Of a DNA stretch of 64,000 bases, positions 45,674 to 53,849 are shown piece by piece. Under the pieces are notes generated by a model. It did no database searches. It was not told the DNA's origin and was given only the letters and a program-made list of their open reading frames with translations. A program made the translations under genes and the position numbers. Position 1 is the first letter of the stretch. Every line of letters starts with the position of its first letter. The stretch comes from Moritella sp. PE36. Lineage in GTDB: Bacteria; Pseudomonadota; Gammaproteobacteria; Enterobacterales; Moritellaceae. Where the stretch lies: positions 49,479 to 113,478 of the forward strand of contig NZ_ABCQ01000012.1 of NCBI RefSeq assembly GCF_000170855.1, read 5' to 3'.

Positions 45674-47575
45674 ATGTTAGACAAATTAGAACAGTTTAGA
45701 GACCGCCTTGATCAAATCGGCGCGGCAGAAAAACCGGTTGTTGAAGACGGTACGCCGATTTTTGAACACCGTGTTGGTGAGCAAAATTACGCCAAATTAG
45801 CAGATGTAGAAATATTTGATGTTAATACCTACGGCAATAAAATTGATTTAATCGAACGTACCGAAGGTAAACTGCCTGTTGGCCGTTCAATGAATATTAA
45901 TGAAAATAAAGCGGTAGGTGATAATCCTAACCGTAATAAACAGCATGCCTTCCACTTTACCGCGGATAACTGTATTGGTTGTCACGCGTGTGAAGCTGCG
46001 TGTAGTGAAAAGAATGACAACCCTGCACATATTGCCTTTCGCAGCGTGGGCTATGTCGAGAGTGGCAGTTACCCTGATTACAAACGTATCAATATTTCCA
46101 TGGCGTGTAACCATTGTGATGATCCGGTTTGTCTAAAAGGTTGTCCAACCAAAGCTTATACCAAACATGTTGAATACGGTGCGGTATTGCAAGATCCGGA
46201 TACTTGTTTTGGTTGTGGTTATTGTACTTGGGTTTGCCCGTACAATGCGCCACAACTTGATCCAATTAAAGGTCAGGTAACCAAATGTAATATGTGTGTA
46301 GACCGTTTGGAAGTCGGGTTAAAACCAGCGTGTGTCGCTGCTTGTCTGGGTAATGCGCTTAACTTTGGGGTGGTGGAAAATACCCCTGAAAACCGTATTC
46401 AGGCGAAAACATCGATGCCGGGCTTTCCTGATCCTAGTATCACCAAACCGAATATCCGTTTTCAGCAGACCACCAGTACTCAACGTGAAATGACGCGTAC
46501 TGATAACATGCCGCTTAAATACCATAAACAAGATGATGGCTCGTTCCGCTCGGTTGTGGATGAAAAAGACGGTAAAGAACAATCGTGGAACTTGGGTCGT
46601 TTGAGTTCACGTGAAAATCCGCTGGTGATATTTACCCTGTTTTCACAAGCGGCGATGGGCGCATTTGCGCTTATCTTCCTAGGTCCATTACTGGGCATTG
46701 AAAGCTTAACTGGATTTACAGGATCTGGCGCGGGTTTAGCATTGCTGGTTATATTAATGGCGATGCAAGCGATTGGTTTATTAATGTCGACACTGCATCT
46801 TGGTAAACCTAAGCGTTTCTACCGTGGCTTTAACAACCTAGCACATTCTCCTGTCAGTCGAGAGGGCTTAGGTGTGGCCTTATTCTTTGGCTTCATGGGC
46901 GCATTTATGTTCTTTCAAGGGCTTGCCTGGTACTTTGACGTGAGCATCTTTAGTTATGTGGCGAATGCCTTTGGTGTGCTGGCCTTAATCGGTAGTGCTG
47001 GTGGTATATTTTACATGTACCGCAGTTACCGTATCAAAGCGCGTCCGTTCTGGGATCATTGGCAAACCGCTTGTTCGTTTGTTGGTTCTGCAATCGCACT
47101 TGGTACGTTATTAACGGCCTTAGTCGCTGTGATTGGTGGCGTTGAGCTTTATCCACTACTTACCGAGTTAGCGCCTGTTGTCATCACCGGTTTAGTGATT
47201 GAAGCGTTTGGTCTTTATTCACATGCTAAACACCTCAATGTAGAGCAGGGGGAAGGTGCGGCTTCGCATTACGTACAATGCACAACATTTGGTAAAACGT
47301 ACAAATTACGTAATCTTACCGTGGCCATTAATATTTTTGCGGTAACCTTGCTGGCTGTATTAGCGCCATCTGGTATCTTAAGTCTGTTATGGTTATTGCC
47401 AATTGCATCCATTGCGTTAGCGTCAACGGTAAGTCGTGCGCTGTTTTATGTACTTGTTATTCCTACTACTATGCCAGGTGCATTCTTTTGGAAAAATAAA
47501 GGCTTTGAACAACATGCGCGTGATGTTGGTTTAGCTGATATGCCACAAGTGGGGGTGATACCGGACTTGCACTAA
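45674..47575 (+). CDS. Fused DmsB-type ferredoxin / DmsC-type membrane anchor
   Basis: 633 aa, two subunits in one chain. Residues about 95-235 carry four Cys clusters (CIGCHACEAAC, CNHCDDPVCLKGC, CFGCGYCTWVCP, CNMCV with CVAAC), enough for four [4Fe-4S] centres as in DmsB. From about 310 on there are about eight hydrophobic helices of the DmsC anchor family, which oxidises quinol in relatives. It follows nasA by 48 bp. Inference: it passes electrons from quinol to NasA, in place of the NADH- or ferredoxin-linked donors known for other assimilatory enzymes. No Tat signal is present. Confidence 0.82.
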   Translation: MLDKLEQFRDRLDQIGAAEKPVVEDGTPIFEHRVGEQNYAKLADVEIFDVNTYGNKIDLIERTEGKLPVGRSMNINENKAVGDNPNRNKQHAFHFTADNCIGCHACEAACSEKNDNPAHIAFRSVGYVESGSYPDYKRINISMACNHCDDPVCLKGCPTKAYTKHVEYGAVLQDPDTCFGCGYCTWVCPYNAPQLDPIKGQVTKCNMCVDRLEVGLKPACVAACLGNALNFGVVENTPENRIQAKTSMPGFPDPSITKPNIRFQQTTSTQREMTRTDNMPLKYHKQDDGSFRSVVDEKDGKEQSWNLGRLSSRENPLVIFTLFSQAAMGAFALIFLGPLLGIESLTGFTGSGAGLALLVILMAMQAIGLLMSTLHLGKPKRFYRGFNNLAHSPVSREGLGVALFFGFMGAFMFFQGLAWYFDVSIFSYVANAFGVLALIGSAGGIFYMYRSYRIKARPFWDHWQTACSFVGSAIALGTLLTALVAVIGGVELYPLLTELAPVVITGLVIEAFGLYSHAKHLNVEQGEGAASHYVQCTTFGKTYKLRNLTVAINIFAVTLLAVLAPSGILSLLWLLPIASIALASTVSRALFYVLVIPTTMPGAFFWKNKGFEQHARDVGLADMPQVGVIPDLH

Positions 47576-48005
47576 AATGGTGATACGGTGTTAATCTGAC
47601 TGGTAATAACGTGTAAATCAGGTGTGATAAGGGTGGCGCTTGCTGCCCTTTTTACTTTTAAATAGAATACGTTGATGACAATAATGAATCTTATTGATTA
47701 CCGAAAGTCATACTAAAAGATTAGCATTAGCCGATTGATTGATTTTCAATTGTCATGTTAATGTAATTTTCTGTAATTAGACTAGAGCTTTTCCAATCTA
47801 GCGTTAAACTAGATTGTACATAAATAATACAGCTGTCGTTAGATATGGTGATTTTTATCTGTTTATCAACAAGCTGAATTATCTATTTCAAATACTTAAT
47901 ACAATATACTTTATTTGTGCGGTCACGCTGATGGTCGAATTTGTCGATAAGCATCAGTCGTGGTAAGATCGCGCAGATTATTGTGTAATAACGGGAGAAT
48001 TGTTG
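47576..48005 (+). promoter_or_regulatory. nasA operon end and rpoH upstream region
   Basis: 430 bp without an ORF. It contains a terminator at 47629-47653. A perfect inverted repeat AATCTAG (47795-47801) / CTAGATT (47809-47815) follows. A second hairpin, CACGCTGATG (47924-47933) / CATCAG-T-CGTG (47952-47962), lies about 45 bases before the rpoH ATG. rpoH is usually transcribed from several promoters; I cannot assign them. Confidence 0.45.
47629..47653 (+). terminator. Terminator after the nasA operon
   Basis: AAGGGTGGC pairs imperfectly with GCTGCCCTT, followed by T residues. Confidence 0.6.
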
Positions 48006-48869
48006 ATGAGCAAAGATATGCAAAGTATGGCATTAGTTCCTCAGGGTAGCATTGAAGCCTATATCCAAGGCGTGAATAACATTCCAATGTTGACTGCTGA
48101 ACAAGAAAAGGAACTAGGCGAACGCTTGCAGAATGAAGGTGATGTTGATGCTGCTCGTCAGTTGATCATGTCACATCTACGCTTTGTTGTTCACGTTGCT
48201 CGTGGTTACGCCGGTTATGGACTTGCTCAAGCTGACTTGATCCAAGAAGGCAACATCGGCTTAATGAAAGCGGTGAAACGATTTAATCCCGAGGTAGGTG
48301 TAAGACTGGTGTCTTTTGCCGTGCATTGGGTTAAAGCTGAAATTCATGAATTTGTACTGCGTAATTGGCGTGTAGTAAAAGTTGCGACGACTAAAGCACA
48401 ACGTAAACTATTCTTTAATTTACGTAAATCAAAAAAACGCTTAGGCTGGTTTACCAGTGCAGAAGTGAAAACTGTTGCTGAGACCCTTGGCGTTTCTACT
48501 AAAGATGTAGTGGAAATGGAATCAAGAATGTCTTACTCAGATCAAGCATTTGATTTATATGCAGATGATGATAGCGATAAGGACTCTGGTTCAACGAGCT
48601 TTTCGCCAGCACAGTATTTGGAAGACAACGCTTCGGATGTAGCGCTACAAGTAGAACGTGAAAACTGGGATAAAAGCGCATCTCTAAGTTTAACTAACGC
48701 AATTTCTGAATTAGATGAACGTAGCCAAGATATCGTTAAATCTCGTTGGTTAGCGGAAGACAAAGCCACACTGCAATACTTAGCTGATCGTTATGGTGTT
48801 TCTGCTGAACGTGTTCGTCAGTTAGAAAAAAATGCCATGAAAAAACTCCGCGAGTTTATTTCCGGATAA
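48006..48869 (+). CDS. rpoH: RNA polymerase heat-shock sigma factor RpoH
   Basis: Sigma-32 family, directing RNA polymerase to heat-shock promoters. 287 aa from ATG 48006 (GGGAG eight bases upstream; TTG at 48000 in frame). Region 2 reads [19 protein letters not shown]; the family-specific RpoH box is [10 protein letters not shown]; region 4 HTH is [19 protein letters not shown]. In E. coli it follows ftsX; here it lies 38 kb away, alone between its own leader and terminator. Confidence 0.96.
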   Translation: MSKDMQSMALVPQGSIEAYIQGVNNIPMLTAEQEKELGERLQNEGDVDAARQLIMSHLRFVVHVARGYAGYGLAQADLIQEGNIGLMKAVKRFNPEVGVRLVSFAVHWVKAEIHEFVLRNWRVVKVATTKAQRKLFFNLRKSKKRLGWFTSAEVKTVAETLGVSTKDVVEMESRMSYSDQAFDLYADDDSDKDSGSTSFSPAQYLEDNASDVALQVERENWDKSASLSLTNAISELDERSQDIVKSRWLAEDKATLQYLADRYGVSAERVRQLEKNAMKKLREFISG

Positions 48870-48887
48870 TAACCACACAGAATTGTT

Positions 48888-48924
48888 AAAAATGAGGTCT
48901 CCAATGGAGGCCTCATTTTTTTTG
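48888..48924 (+). terminator. Terminator after rpoH
   Basis: AAAATGAGGTCTCC pairs with GGAGGCCTCATTTT around an AAT loop, then more T residues. Confidence 0.9.
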
Positions 48925-48975
48925 GCAAGAAAATAAATAAACGTTTAATGGTATTTAATATAGATGGAAAGAAAC

Positions 48976-49314
48976 ATGAATAGAGATCCCTTATTTGGCT
49001 TTCAGGGCAGTGCTCTTAAAAGTTACTTAGAACGTAATAAGTTAACTGAGGATCAGATTATTTTGATTTATAACGGGTCTGGGATGACACATGAATATAG
49101 CCTGGCACAAGTGATAATACCTGAAGAGGGTAAGCAAAAAAGGATTGTGGTGCGACTCTTAAAGAGCGGTGAAGACGTTACCTTCTTCCGCACCGGTAAA
49201 AGTGTACTAAAGAAAACAGCGCATTATAAAGTAATGCCTATGGTACCTTGGTTAATGGCGCGTTTTGGGTTGCAAGAGCAGATTCGATTTAACTGGAAGT
49301 GGGGTTATGCTTAA
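48976..49314 (+). CDS. Small hypothetical protein
   Basis: 112 aa from ATG 48976 (GGAAAG just upstream; an earlier ATG at 48964 is in frame). No signal peptide, no membrane helix, no Cys. The start (NRDPLFGFQGSALKSYLERN) is followed by a beta-rich middle (QVIIPEEG, RIVVRLLKSGEDVTFF) and a basic, aromatic end (RFNWKWGYA). I do not recognise the family. Own terminator downstream. The 3' flank consists of short decayed repeats. Confidence 0.6.
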   Translation: MNRDPLFGFQGSALKSYLERNKLTEDQIILIYNGSGMTHEYSLAQVIIPEEGKQKRIVVRLLKSGEDVTFFRTGKSVLKKTAHYKVMPMVPWLMARFGLQEQIRFNWKWGYA

Positions 49315-49388
49315 ACCACCGCGTTACGCTTAGGCTATGTCTAAGGTATATAGGTTTAAGGTATGCAGGTTTAGACGTATTTCGGTTT
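49304..49388 (+). repeat. Decayed tandem repeats after the small hypothetical gene
   Basis: GTTATGCTTA (49304-49313, reaching into the stop) recurs as GTTACGCTTA 19 bases on. Then come AAGGTATATAGGTTT (49343-49357), AAGGTATGCAGGTTT (49358-49372) and a third, looser unit ending in CGGTTT at 49388, period 15-16. Confidence 0.6.
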
Positions 49389-49395
49389 AGAAGAT

Positions 49396-49433
49396 AAAAG
49401 GCTCAATCATGAGTGTCATGATTGGGCCTTTTT
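49396..49433. terminator. Bidirectional terminator
   Basis: AAAAGGCTCAATCATG pairs with CATGATTGGGCCTTTTT, between the convergent small hypothetical gene and the RelA/SpoT-fold gene. Confidence 0.88.
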
Positions 49434-49490
49434 GTAGCTAAACTATTTGTTACTAAGTTGTGTGTTAACTCAGATAGGCGAAATAAGCGG

Positions 49491-50282
49491 TTATGCCATT
49501 TGTTTAAAACTGGTTTTGAGTTCAACCATCAACTGCTGCTGCCAAGCCACTTGGTACAGATTTGTTGATTCTACTTTTAACTGTGCCACTTTAAATGCTT
49601 CAATTTCAGAAATTTCACGTTGTTGCTGCTGGGCATTATGACTGATTTGTTGAATCTTGACGTAATTGTCATGTTCAGGACCATTCTTAATGGCTTCAAT
49701 GCGATCTAAATGTAACTGCACTTCAACCACCATCTGGGTTTTAGGTAGTCGTACTAATAAATTGATATCACGGTAACCATTTTGTTTTGGGTTATTAAAA
49801 CGATTCTTTATTTGCACTATATCGGTTTCTTGTTCGAGTAATTCAAACGCGCTGATTAACTGTTGGCTGTTTTTAGCAATCAGTGAACTACGGGCTAAAT
49901 CGGTGATTTTTTCTACCGCACCATCATGTTTATTGGCTATTTTAGCTTGGGCACGTTCAATACTTTTAATGGCAGGGATCACAGCATTGGTTTTTGACAT
50001 TAATGCTATCTGTTGGGTGAGTGTTGCGAGTTCATCTTGTGCTGCTTCAGCTAATGAATAAAGAGAATCAAAATCGGAATAAGGTTGAATGATATTAGTG
50101 TTGTTCATATCAGACAGTTGATAAAGGCCGGCTAAGTCTTTGCTTATTTGTGTGCGCACTCGGTTAGTGGCACTGCCGTTATTAGAGGCTTGACTAAGGC
50201 TAAGCATGGTAGCGGCTTCGAGCGGCGCTTTACCGGCTAGCATTAGTACTAGAATTAATGATGTTCTGAGAAAGCTATACAT
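49491..50282 (-). CDS. Predicted periplasmic RelA/SpoT-fold protein
   Basis: 263 aa with a Sec signal (LRTSLILVLMLAGKAPLEA, cleaved about residue 23). The region about 100-195 resembles the (p)ppGpp synthetase fold: AIKSIERAQAKI helix, KITDLARSSLI (Asp128, position of the metal Asp), IKNRFNNPKQNGYRD (Tyr170, position of the stacking Tyr), and VVEVQLHL (Glu187, position of the catalytic Glu). The flanks are helical and Gln-rich. No HD, TGS or ACT domain. Whether it is active, and on what nucleotide outside the cytoplasm, is unknown. AGGA SD before ATG 50282; no immunity-like or secretion neighbour. Confidence 0.6.
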   Translation of the reverse strand: MYSFLRTSLILVLMLAGKAPLEAATMLSLSQASNNGSATNRVRTQISKDLAGLYQLSDMNNTNIIQPYSDFDSLYSLAEAAQDELATLTQQIALMSKTNAVIPAIKSIERAQAKIANKHDGAVEKITDLARSSLIAKNSQQLISAFELLEQETDIVQIKNRFNNPKQNGYRDINLLVRLPKTQMVVEVQLHLDRIEAIKNGPEHDNYVKIQQISHNAQQQQREISEIEAFKVAQLKVESTNLYQVAWQQQLMVELKTSFKQMA

Positions 50283-50548
50283 AGGTATCCTTTTTAAGAA
50301 AACGCATTCGCATCATTGTATGCTGATACTTAGTAATAGATGAGTGCGCACTGTCACAATTCAAGATGAGGCATTGTAAAGCTGTGTAAGAAGTGACTAA
50401 GCTTGTAAAATAGTGAGAGTGACATCACTTATTTGTGCTGATTCGGTTAATTAACTAGTAAATATACTGATGCGCTTGTAGTTTATTTAAGTTACAGTGT
50501 TCGCGATCACTAACTTCCAATATCGTTTCTATATTTAAGGCTTATTCA

Positions 50549-51193
50549 ATGATGAAAAAAACACTAACAGCAATAATGATTATTGCTGCTCTTACTGGTT
50601 GTGCTCGTCAAAATGCGACAACAGGTGAACAAGAAACGAATACTGCAACCAAGTCTGCGATTGGCGGTGCTATTGCGGGTGCATTGATTGGCGCTTCGAC
50701 AGGTAAGAAAAACGCTGCTTTGTTTGGTGCGTTAGGTGGTGCGGCGATTGGCGGTGGTATTGGTCATTACTTCGATCGTCAAGAAGAAGAATTACGTCAA
50801 GAGCTGATCGGCTCTGGTGTGCAAGTTAAGCGTGTTGGTGAGAATGAATTACAGCTGATTATGGCAAAAGGTATTGGTTTCCAAACCGCGGGTTATAACT
50901 TAAGTGGTGATATTTACTCAAGCTTAAACAGCGTGGCTAAAATCCTTAATGAGTACCCTAAGTCATCACTGCGTATTGTTGGCCACACGGATAGCGTAGG
51001 TAGCGCACAATCGAATTTAACATTGTCTGAAGAACGCGCTGAATCTGTCAGTGAGTACCTTAATAAACGTGGTATTAAATCAGGTCGTTTATCAACGCGT
51101 GGTTATGGTGAGCGTCGTCCTATTGCGTCTAATGAGACAAAAAGTGGTCGTGCTGCTAACCGTCGTGTAGAAATTAGTATTACTGCTAACTAA
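50549..51193 (+). CDS. OmpA-family lipoprotein (YiaD-like)
   Basis: 214 aa. Lipobox LTGC (Cys18), then a glycine-zipper segment (SAIGGAIAGALIGAS, FGALGGAAIGGGIG), then an OmpA C-terminal peptidoglycan-binding domain (about 105-212) with NEYPKSSLRIVGHTDSVGS, LSEERAESVSEYL and ANRRVEISI. It probably anchors the outer membrane to peptidoglycan. Diverges from the RelA/SpoT-fold gene across 266 bp in which I see no clear operator. Confidence 0.9.
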   Translation: MMKKTLTAIMIIAALTGCARQNATTGEQETNTATKSAIGGAIAGALIGASTGKKNAALFGALGGAAIGGGIGHYFDRQEEELRQELIGSGVQVKRVGENELQLIMAKGIGFQTAGYNLSGDIYSSLNSVAKILNEYPKSSLRIVGHTDSVGSAQSNLTLSEERAESVSEYLNKRGIKSGRLSTRGYGERRPIASNETKSGRAANRRVEISITAN

Positions 51194-51257
51194 TTAGCTT
51201 TAAGCATATAGGCATGACCAGTTGACGTTATATTTATCGTTGCTAGTTGTACCGAGA

Positions 51258-51282
51258 GCCGAACCCTGTGTTCGGTTTTTTT
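51258..51282 (+). terminator. Terminator after the OmpA-family gene
   Basis: CCGAAC, loop CCCTG or CCTGT, GTTCGG, then T7. Confidence 0.85.
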
Positions 51283-51384
51283 ATAGCTATAAATTAAAGC
51301 GTTCAGCTAATGCAGAAATAGGGGAATAGTATTCAGATATAGGATTATTTAATTAACCTATTGCGCAGGACTAAATTTTGGATA

Positions 51385-51421
51385 AAAAAAGACCCAGTTA
51401 TATAAATAACTGGGTCTTTTT
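51385..51421. terminator. Terminator of the tRNA operon
   Basis: AAAAAGACCCAGTTAT pairs with ATAACTGGGTCTTTT. On the minus strand it is followed by seven T residues, just downstream of tRNA-Asn. Confidence 0.9.
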
Positions 51422-51424
51422 AAT

Positions 51425-51500
51425 TGGCTCCCCTTGCTAGACTTGAACTAGCGACATATGGATTAACAGTCCACCGTTCTACCAACTGAACTAAAGGGGA
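51425..51500 (-). tRNA. tRNA-Asn(GTT)
   Basis: 76 bases with encoded CCA. Acceptor TCCCCTT/AAGGGGA, anticodon loop CTGTTAA, T loop TTCAAGT. Last tRNA in the operon. Confidence 0.97.
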
Positions 51501-51506
51501 ATTATT

Positions 51507-51582
51507 TGGTGCCCGAACCCGGAATTGAACCAGGGACACGAGGATTTTCAATCCTCTGCTCTACCGACTGAGCTATTCGGGC
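51507..51582 (-). tRNA. tRNA-Phe(GAA), copy 4
   Basis: 76 bases with encoded CCA. Acceptor GCCCGAA/TTCGGGC, anticodon loop TTGAAAA. Same sequence as the other three Phe genes here. Confidence 0.97.
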
Positions 51583-51585
51583 AAA

Positions 51586-51661
<76 letters not shown>

Positions 51662-51711
51662 ACTAAATGCTTTTTCATAAAGATAGTGGTATATATCTTT
51701 ATTTATTAATA

Positions 51712-51787
51712 TGGTGCCCGAACCCGGAATTGAACCAGGGACACGAGGATTTTCAATCCTCTGCTCTACCGACTGAGCTATTCGGGC
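51712..51787 (-). tRNA. tRNA-Phe(GAA), copy 3
   Basis: Identical to the other Phe copies (anticodon loop TTGAAAA, encoded CCA). Followed in transcription order by Thr copy 3 after 50 bases. Confidence 0.97.
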
Positions 51788-51790
51788 AAA

Positions 51791-51866
<76 letters not shown>

Positions 51867-51923
51867 ACTAAATGCGTTTTAAATAAAGATACCTATTAAC
51901 GAAATATCTTTACCGTTTTAATA

Positions 51924-51999
51924 TGGTGCCCGAACCCGGAATTGAACCAGGGACACGAGGATTTTCAATCCTCTGCTCTACCGACTGAGCTATTCGGGC
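51924..51999 (-). tRNA. tRNA-Phe(GAA), copy 2
   Basis: Identical Phe gene with encoded CCA, 57 bases upstream of Thr copy 2 in transcription order. Confidence 0.97.
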
Positions 52000-52002
52000 A
52001 AA

Positions 52003-52078
<76 letters not shown>

Positions 52079-52156
52079 ACTAAATGCGTGTCGCATAATA
52101 TCATCTTCATTTTAAAAAACAAGTCAATATTACACTTTTTTATTCTTTCCAAATTT

Positions 52157-52232
52157 TGGTGCCCGAACCCGGAATTGAACCAGGGACACGAGGATTTTCA
52201 ATCCTCTGCTCTACCGACTGAGCTATTCGGGC
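52157..52232 (-). tRNA. tRNA-Phe(GAA), copy 1
   Basis: First tRNA of the operon. Its mature 5' end is only about five bases from the predicted transcription start. Confidence 0.97.
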
Positions 52233-52236
52233 AATG

Positions 52237-52272
52237 GAGCGCTATTAAATATAATTTAGGCCGATCCGTCAA
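52237..52272 (-). promoter_or_regulatory. Promoter of the tRNA operon
   Basis: Minus strand: -35 TTGACG (52267-52272), 17-base spacer, -10 TTTAAT (52244-52249), then a GC-rich discriminator (AGCGCTCC). A strong sigma-70 promoter of the type under stringent control. Confidence 0.75.
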
Positions 52273-52357
52273 CTGTTTCGCCAAGTTTAGTGAAAATAAT
52301 ATGGGTTAACCCTATGCGCTGGCTGATTAATCATCAATACGTGTGTTTTGTTGACGT

Positions 52358-53515
52358 TTAACGGCTAAGTTGACGAAAATGACGGTTTACCGCAGATACA
52401 TAGTTTTTTATATCGTCGCGAGATTGAGTGTTAGTGAAACTTTGGTAAACCTCGTAAGAAGATAAGCTATTGATGATGGTGAGTGCTTCTTTTTTGTTCT
52501 TCGAGAAGGTTTGCTGCATGTTTTGTGGTCCCGCAATATAACTTGCCAGCATGGCATAATAGCGAGATTTAGGGTTGTTGATCTCTTTCAGATACTGTTT
52601 ATCTAATAAAGATAAATAACTGCTGCCAATATCTAGGTTGTTATTGTTATTAAATAGCCAGTTTGGTTGCGGCTTAAAGGGATATTTTTTTTGTTGATGA
52701 AATACATCCTGGCCAATGGAGCTGGAAATTTGCATTAAGCCAATACGACCCGTGCTGCTGAGTGCATACGGATTAAATAAGCTATCAACTTGGATCATAG
52801 CGGTGACTATGTGGCTATCAATGCCATAGTGTTGTGCGGATTGTTTAATCTGGGCTTGATAACGCTGCATGCGCACTTTGGTATGGTTAGCAGTTAACGT
52901 AAATGTCACCGCGTCTACCGAACGACCACTTATCGTTATTTGCTTACGCTTGTGCTTAATAAGATAGTTAGCATAACGCGAGGCGCGCCAATGCCATTTG
53001 ATGGCTTTGCCATCATTATCTTTAACTTGTAGATAAAGAAATGGCTTCCCTTTAACTTCAGAGCTGTAACTGGTGTAGAAATCTGTGTATGCAGGGTGCT
53101 CAGGGGCAAGTAGAGTGTACTCAATCGCCTGTTTAAGGTATTGCTGGCTATTTGGTTGTGCGAGTGTCTCGACACGGACGTTACCTTGTTGAAAATCGAT
53201 AATTGAGCGACTGCGGTAATCGTTGGTATATTTGATATAGCGATAATTGGTTGAAAACGACAGTTCAGTATCACCCCAAAGGTTGGTTACTTGGCTGCGG
53301 TAATTATTTTGTAAGGTGTTAAGAGCAGTATTGTCTTTGTCGTTGGATTTTTCGGTTTTGGCGCGGTAATTTGGCTGCTGATAAGAAAGTCGTTCTAGCG
53401 CTTGAGTGGTATTATTGAGACTCGCGAGTTCGACTGAATGCTGATAGTCACTCATCGAGCAGGCGCTTAAGAGACTGCAACTGACAGCGATTAGTAGTGT
53501 GCGGAATATTGCCAT
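52358..53515 (-). CDS. mltC: MltC-like lytic transglycosylase with altered active site
   Basis: Lipoprotein (lipobox LSAC, Cys19) of 385 aa: N-terminal MltC domain (about 60-215), then an SLT domain. Family enzymes cleave the MurNAc-GlcNAc bond using one Glu in the motif ESxFNPxA. Here the motif reads VDSLFNPYA, with Asp244 (codon GAT) in place of that Glu. The later conserved AYNxG motif reads SYIAGP, losing its Asn. The reading frame is intact and the gene keeps its usual place after mutY-yggX, so this looks like a weakened or non-catalytic form, not a pseudogene. Confidence 0.88.
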   Translation of the reverse strand: MAIFRTLLIAVSCSLLSACSMSDYQHSVELASLNNTTQALERLSYQQPNYRAKTEKSNDKDNTALNTLQNNYRSQVTNLWGDTELSFSTNYRYIKYTNDYRSRSIIDFQQGNVRVETLAQPNSQQYLKQAIEYTLLAPEHPAYTDFYTSYSSEVKGKPFLYLQVKDNDGKAIKWHWRASRYANYLIKHKRKQITISGRSVDAVTFTLTANHTKVRMQRYQAQIKQSAQHYGIDSHIVTAMIQVDSLFNPYALSSTGRIGLMQISSSIGQDVFHQQKKYPFKPQPNWLFNNNNNLDIGSSYLSLLDKQYLKEINNPKSRYYAMLASYIAGPQNMQQTFSKNKKEALTIINSLSSYEVYQSFTNTQSRDDIKNYVSAVNRHFRQLSR

Positions 53516-53578
53516 GGGACTGATTGGTTCTCGGGGTTAAACTTGCCTAGCGCTAGAGTATCACGCTAGGCAATCGGA

Positions 53579-53848
53579 TTAAGCTTTTGGGGTAAAACCG
53601 TCAATGATCACGTCTTGACCTTCAAACAGATATTTGACCATTTCTTGTTCAAGAAATATGCGGTCATTTTCATCCATCATGTTTAATTTTTTTTCGTTAA
53701 GCAGCATAGTTTGTTTTTGCTGCCATTCAGACCATGCCTCTTGGCAAATATGATCAAAAATACGTTTACCTACTTCACCAGGATAAAGTTGAAAACGTAA
53801 ACCTTCCGCTTCTTTTTGTAAGCGTGTGCAGAAAACCATTCTAGCCAT
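53579..53848 (-). CDS. yggX: YggX-family Fe(2+)-trafficking protein
   Basis: 89 aa, cytosolic. Contains the family's conserved Cys7 ([14 protein letters not shown]) and [23 protein letters not shown]. In Salmonella and E. coli it protects Fe-S enzymes against oxidants and is part of the SoxRS response. It follows mutY by one base. Confidence 0.96.
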   Translation of the reverse strand: MARMVFCTRLQKEAEGLRFQLYPGEVGKRIFDHICQEAWSEWQQKQTMLLNEKKLNMMDENDRIFLEQEMVKYLFEGQDVIIDGFTPKA

Positions 53849-53849
53849 G

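Noticed and set aside
45674..47575. Reading the island as formate dehydrogenase or DMSO reductase
   Set aside because: The catalytic subunit has the NasA/NarB Cys motif (LCMASAV, GYKRSFGSDGPPG), lacks Tat and selenocysteine features, and sits with nirBD-cobA under nitrogen-type promoters.
52088..52309. 73-codon plus-strand frame
   Set aside because: It runs through a tRNA-Phe gene and the tRNA promoter. Part of its translation (ELNQGHEDFQSSALPTELFG) is the familiar artefact of reading a tRNA gene backwards.
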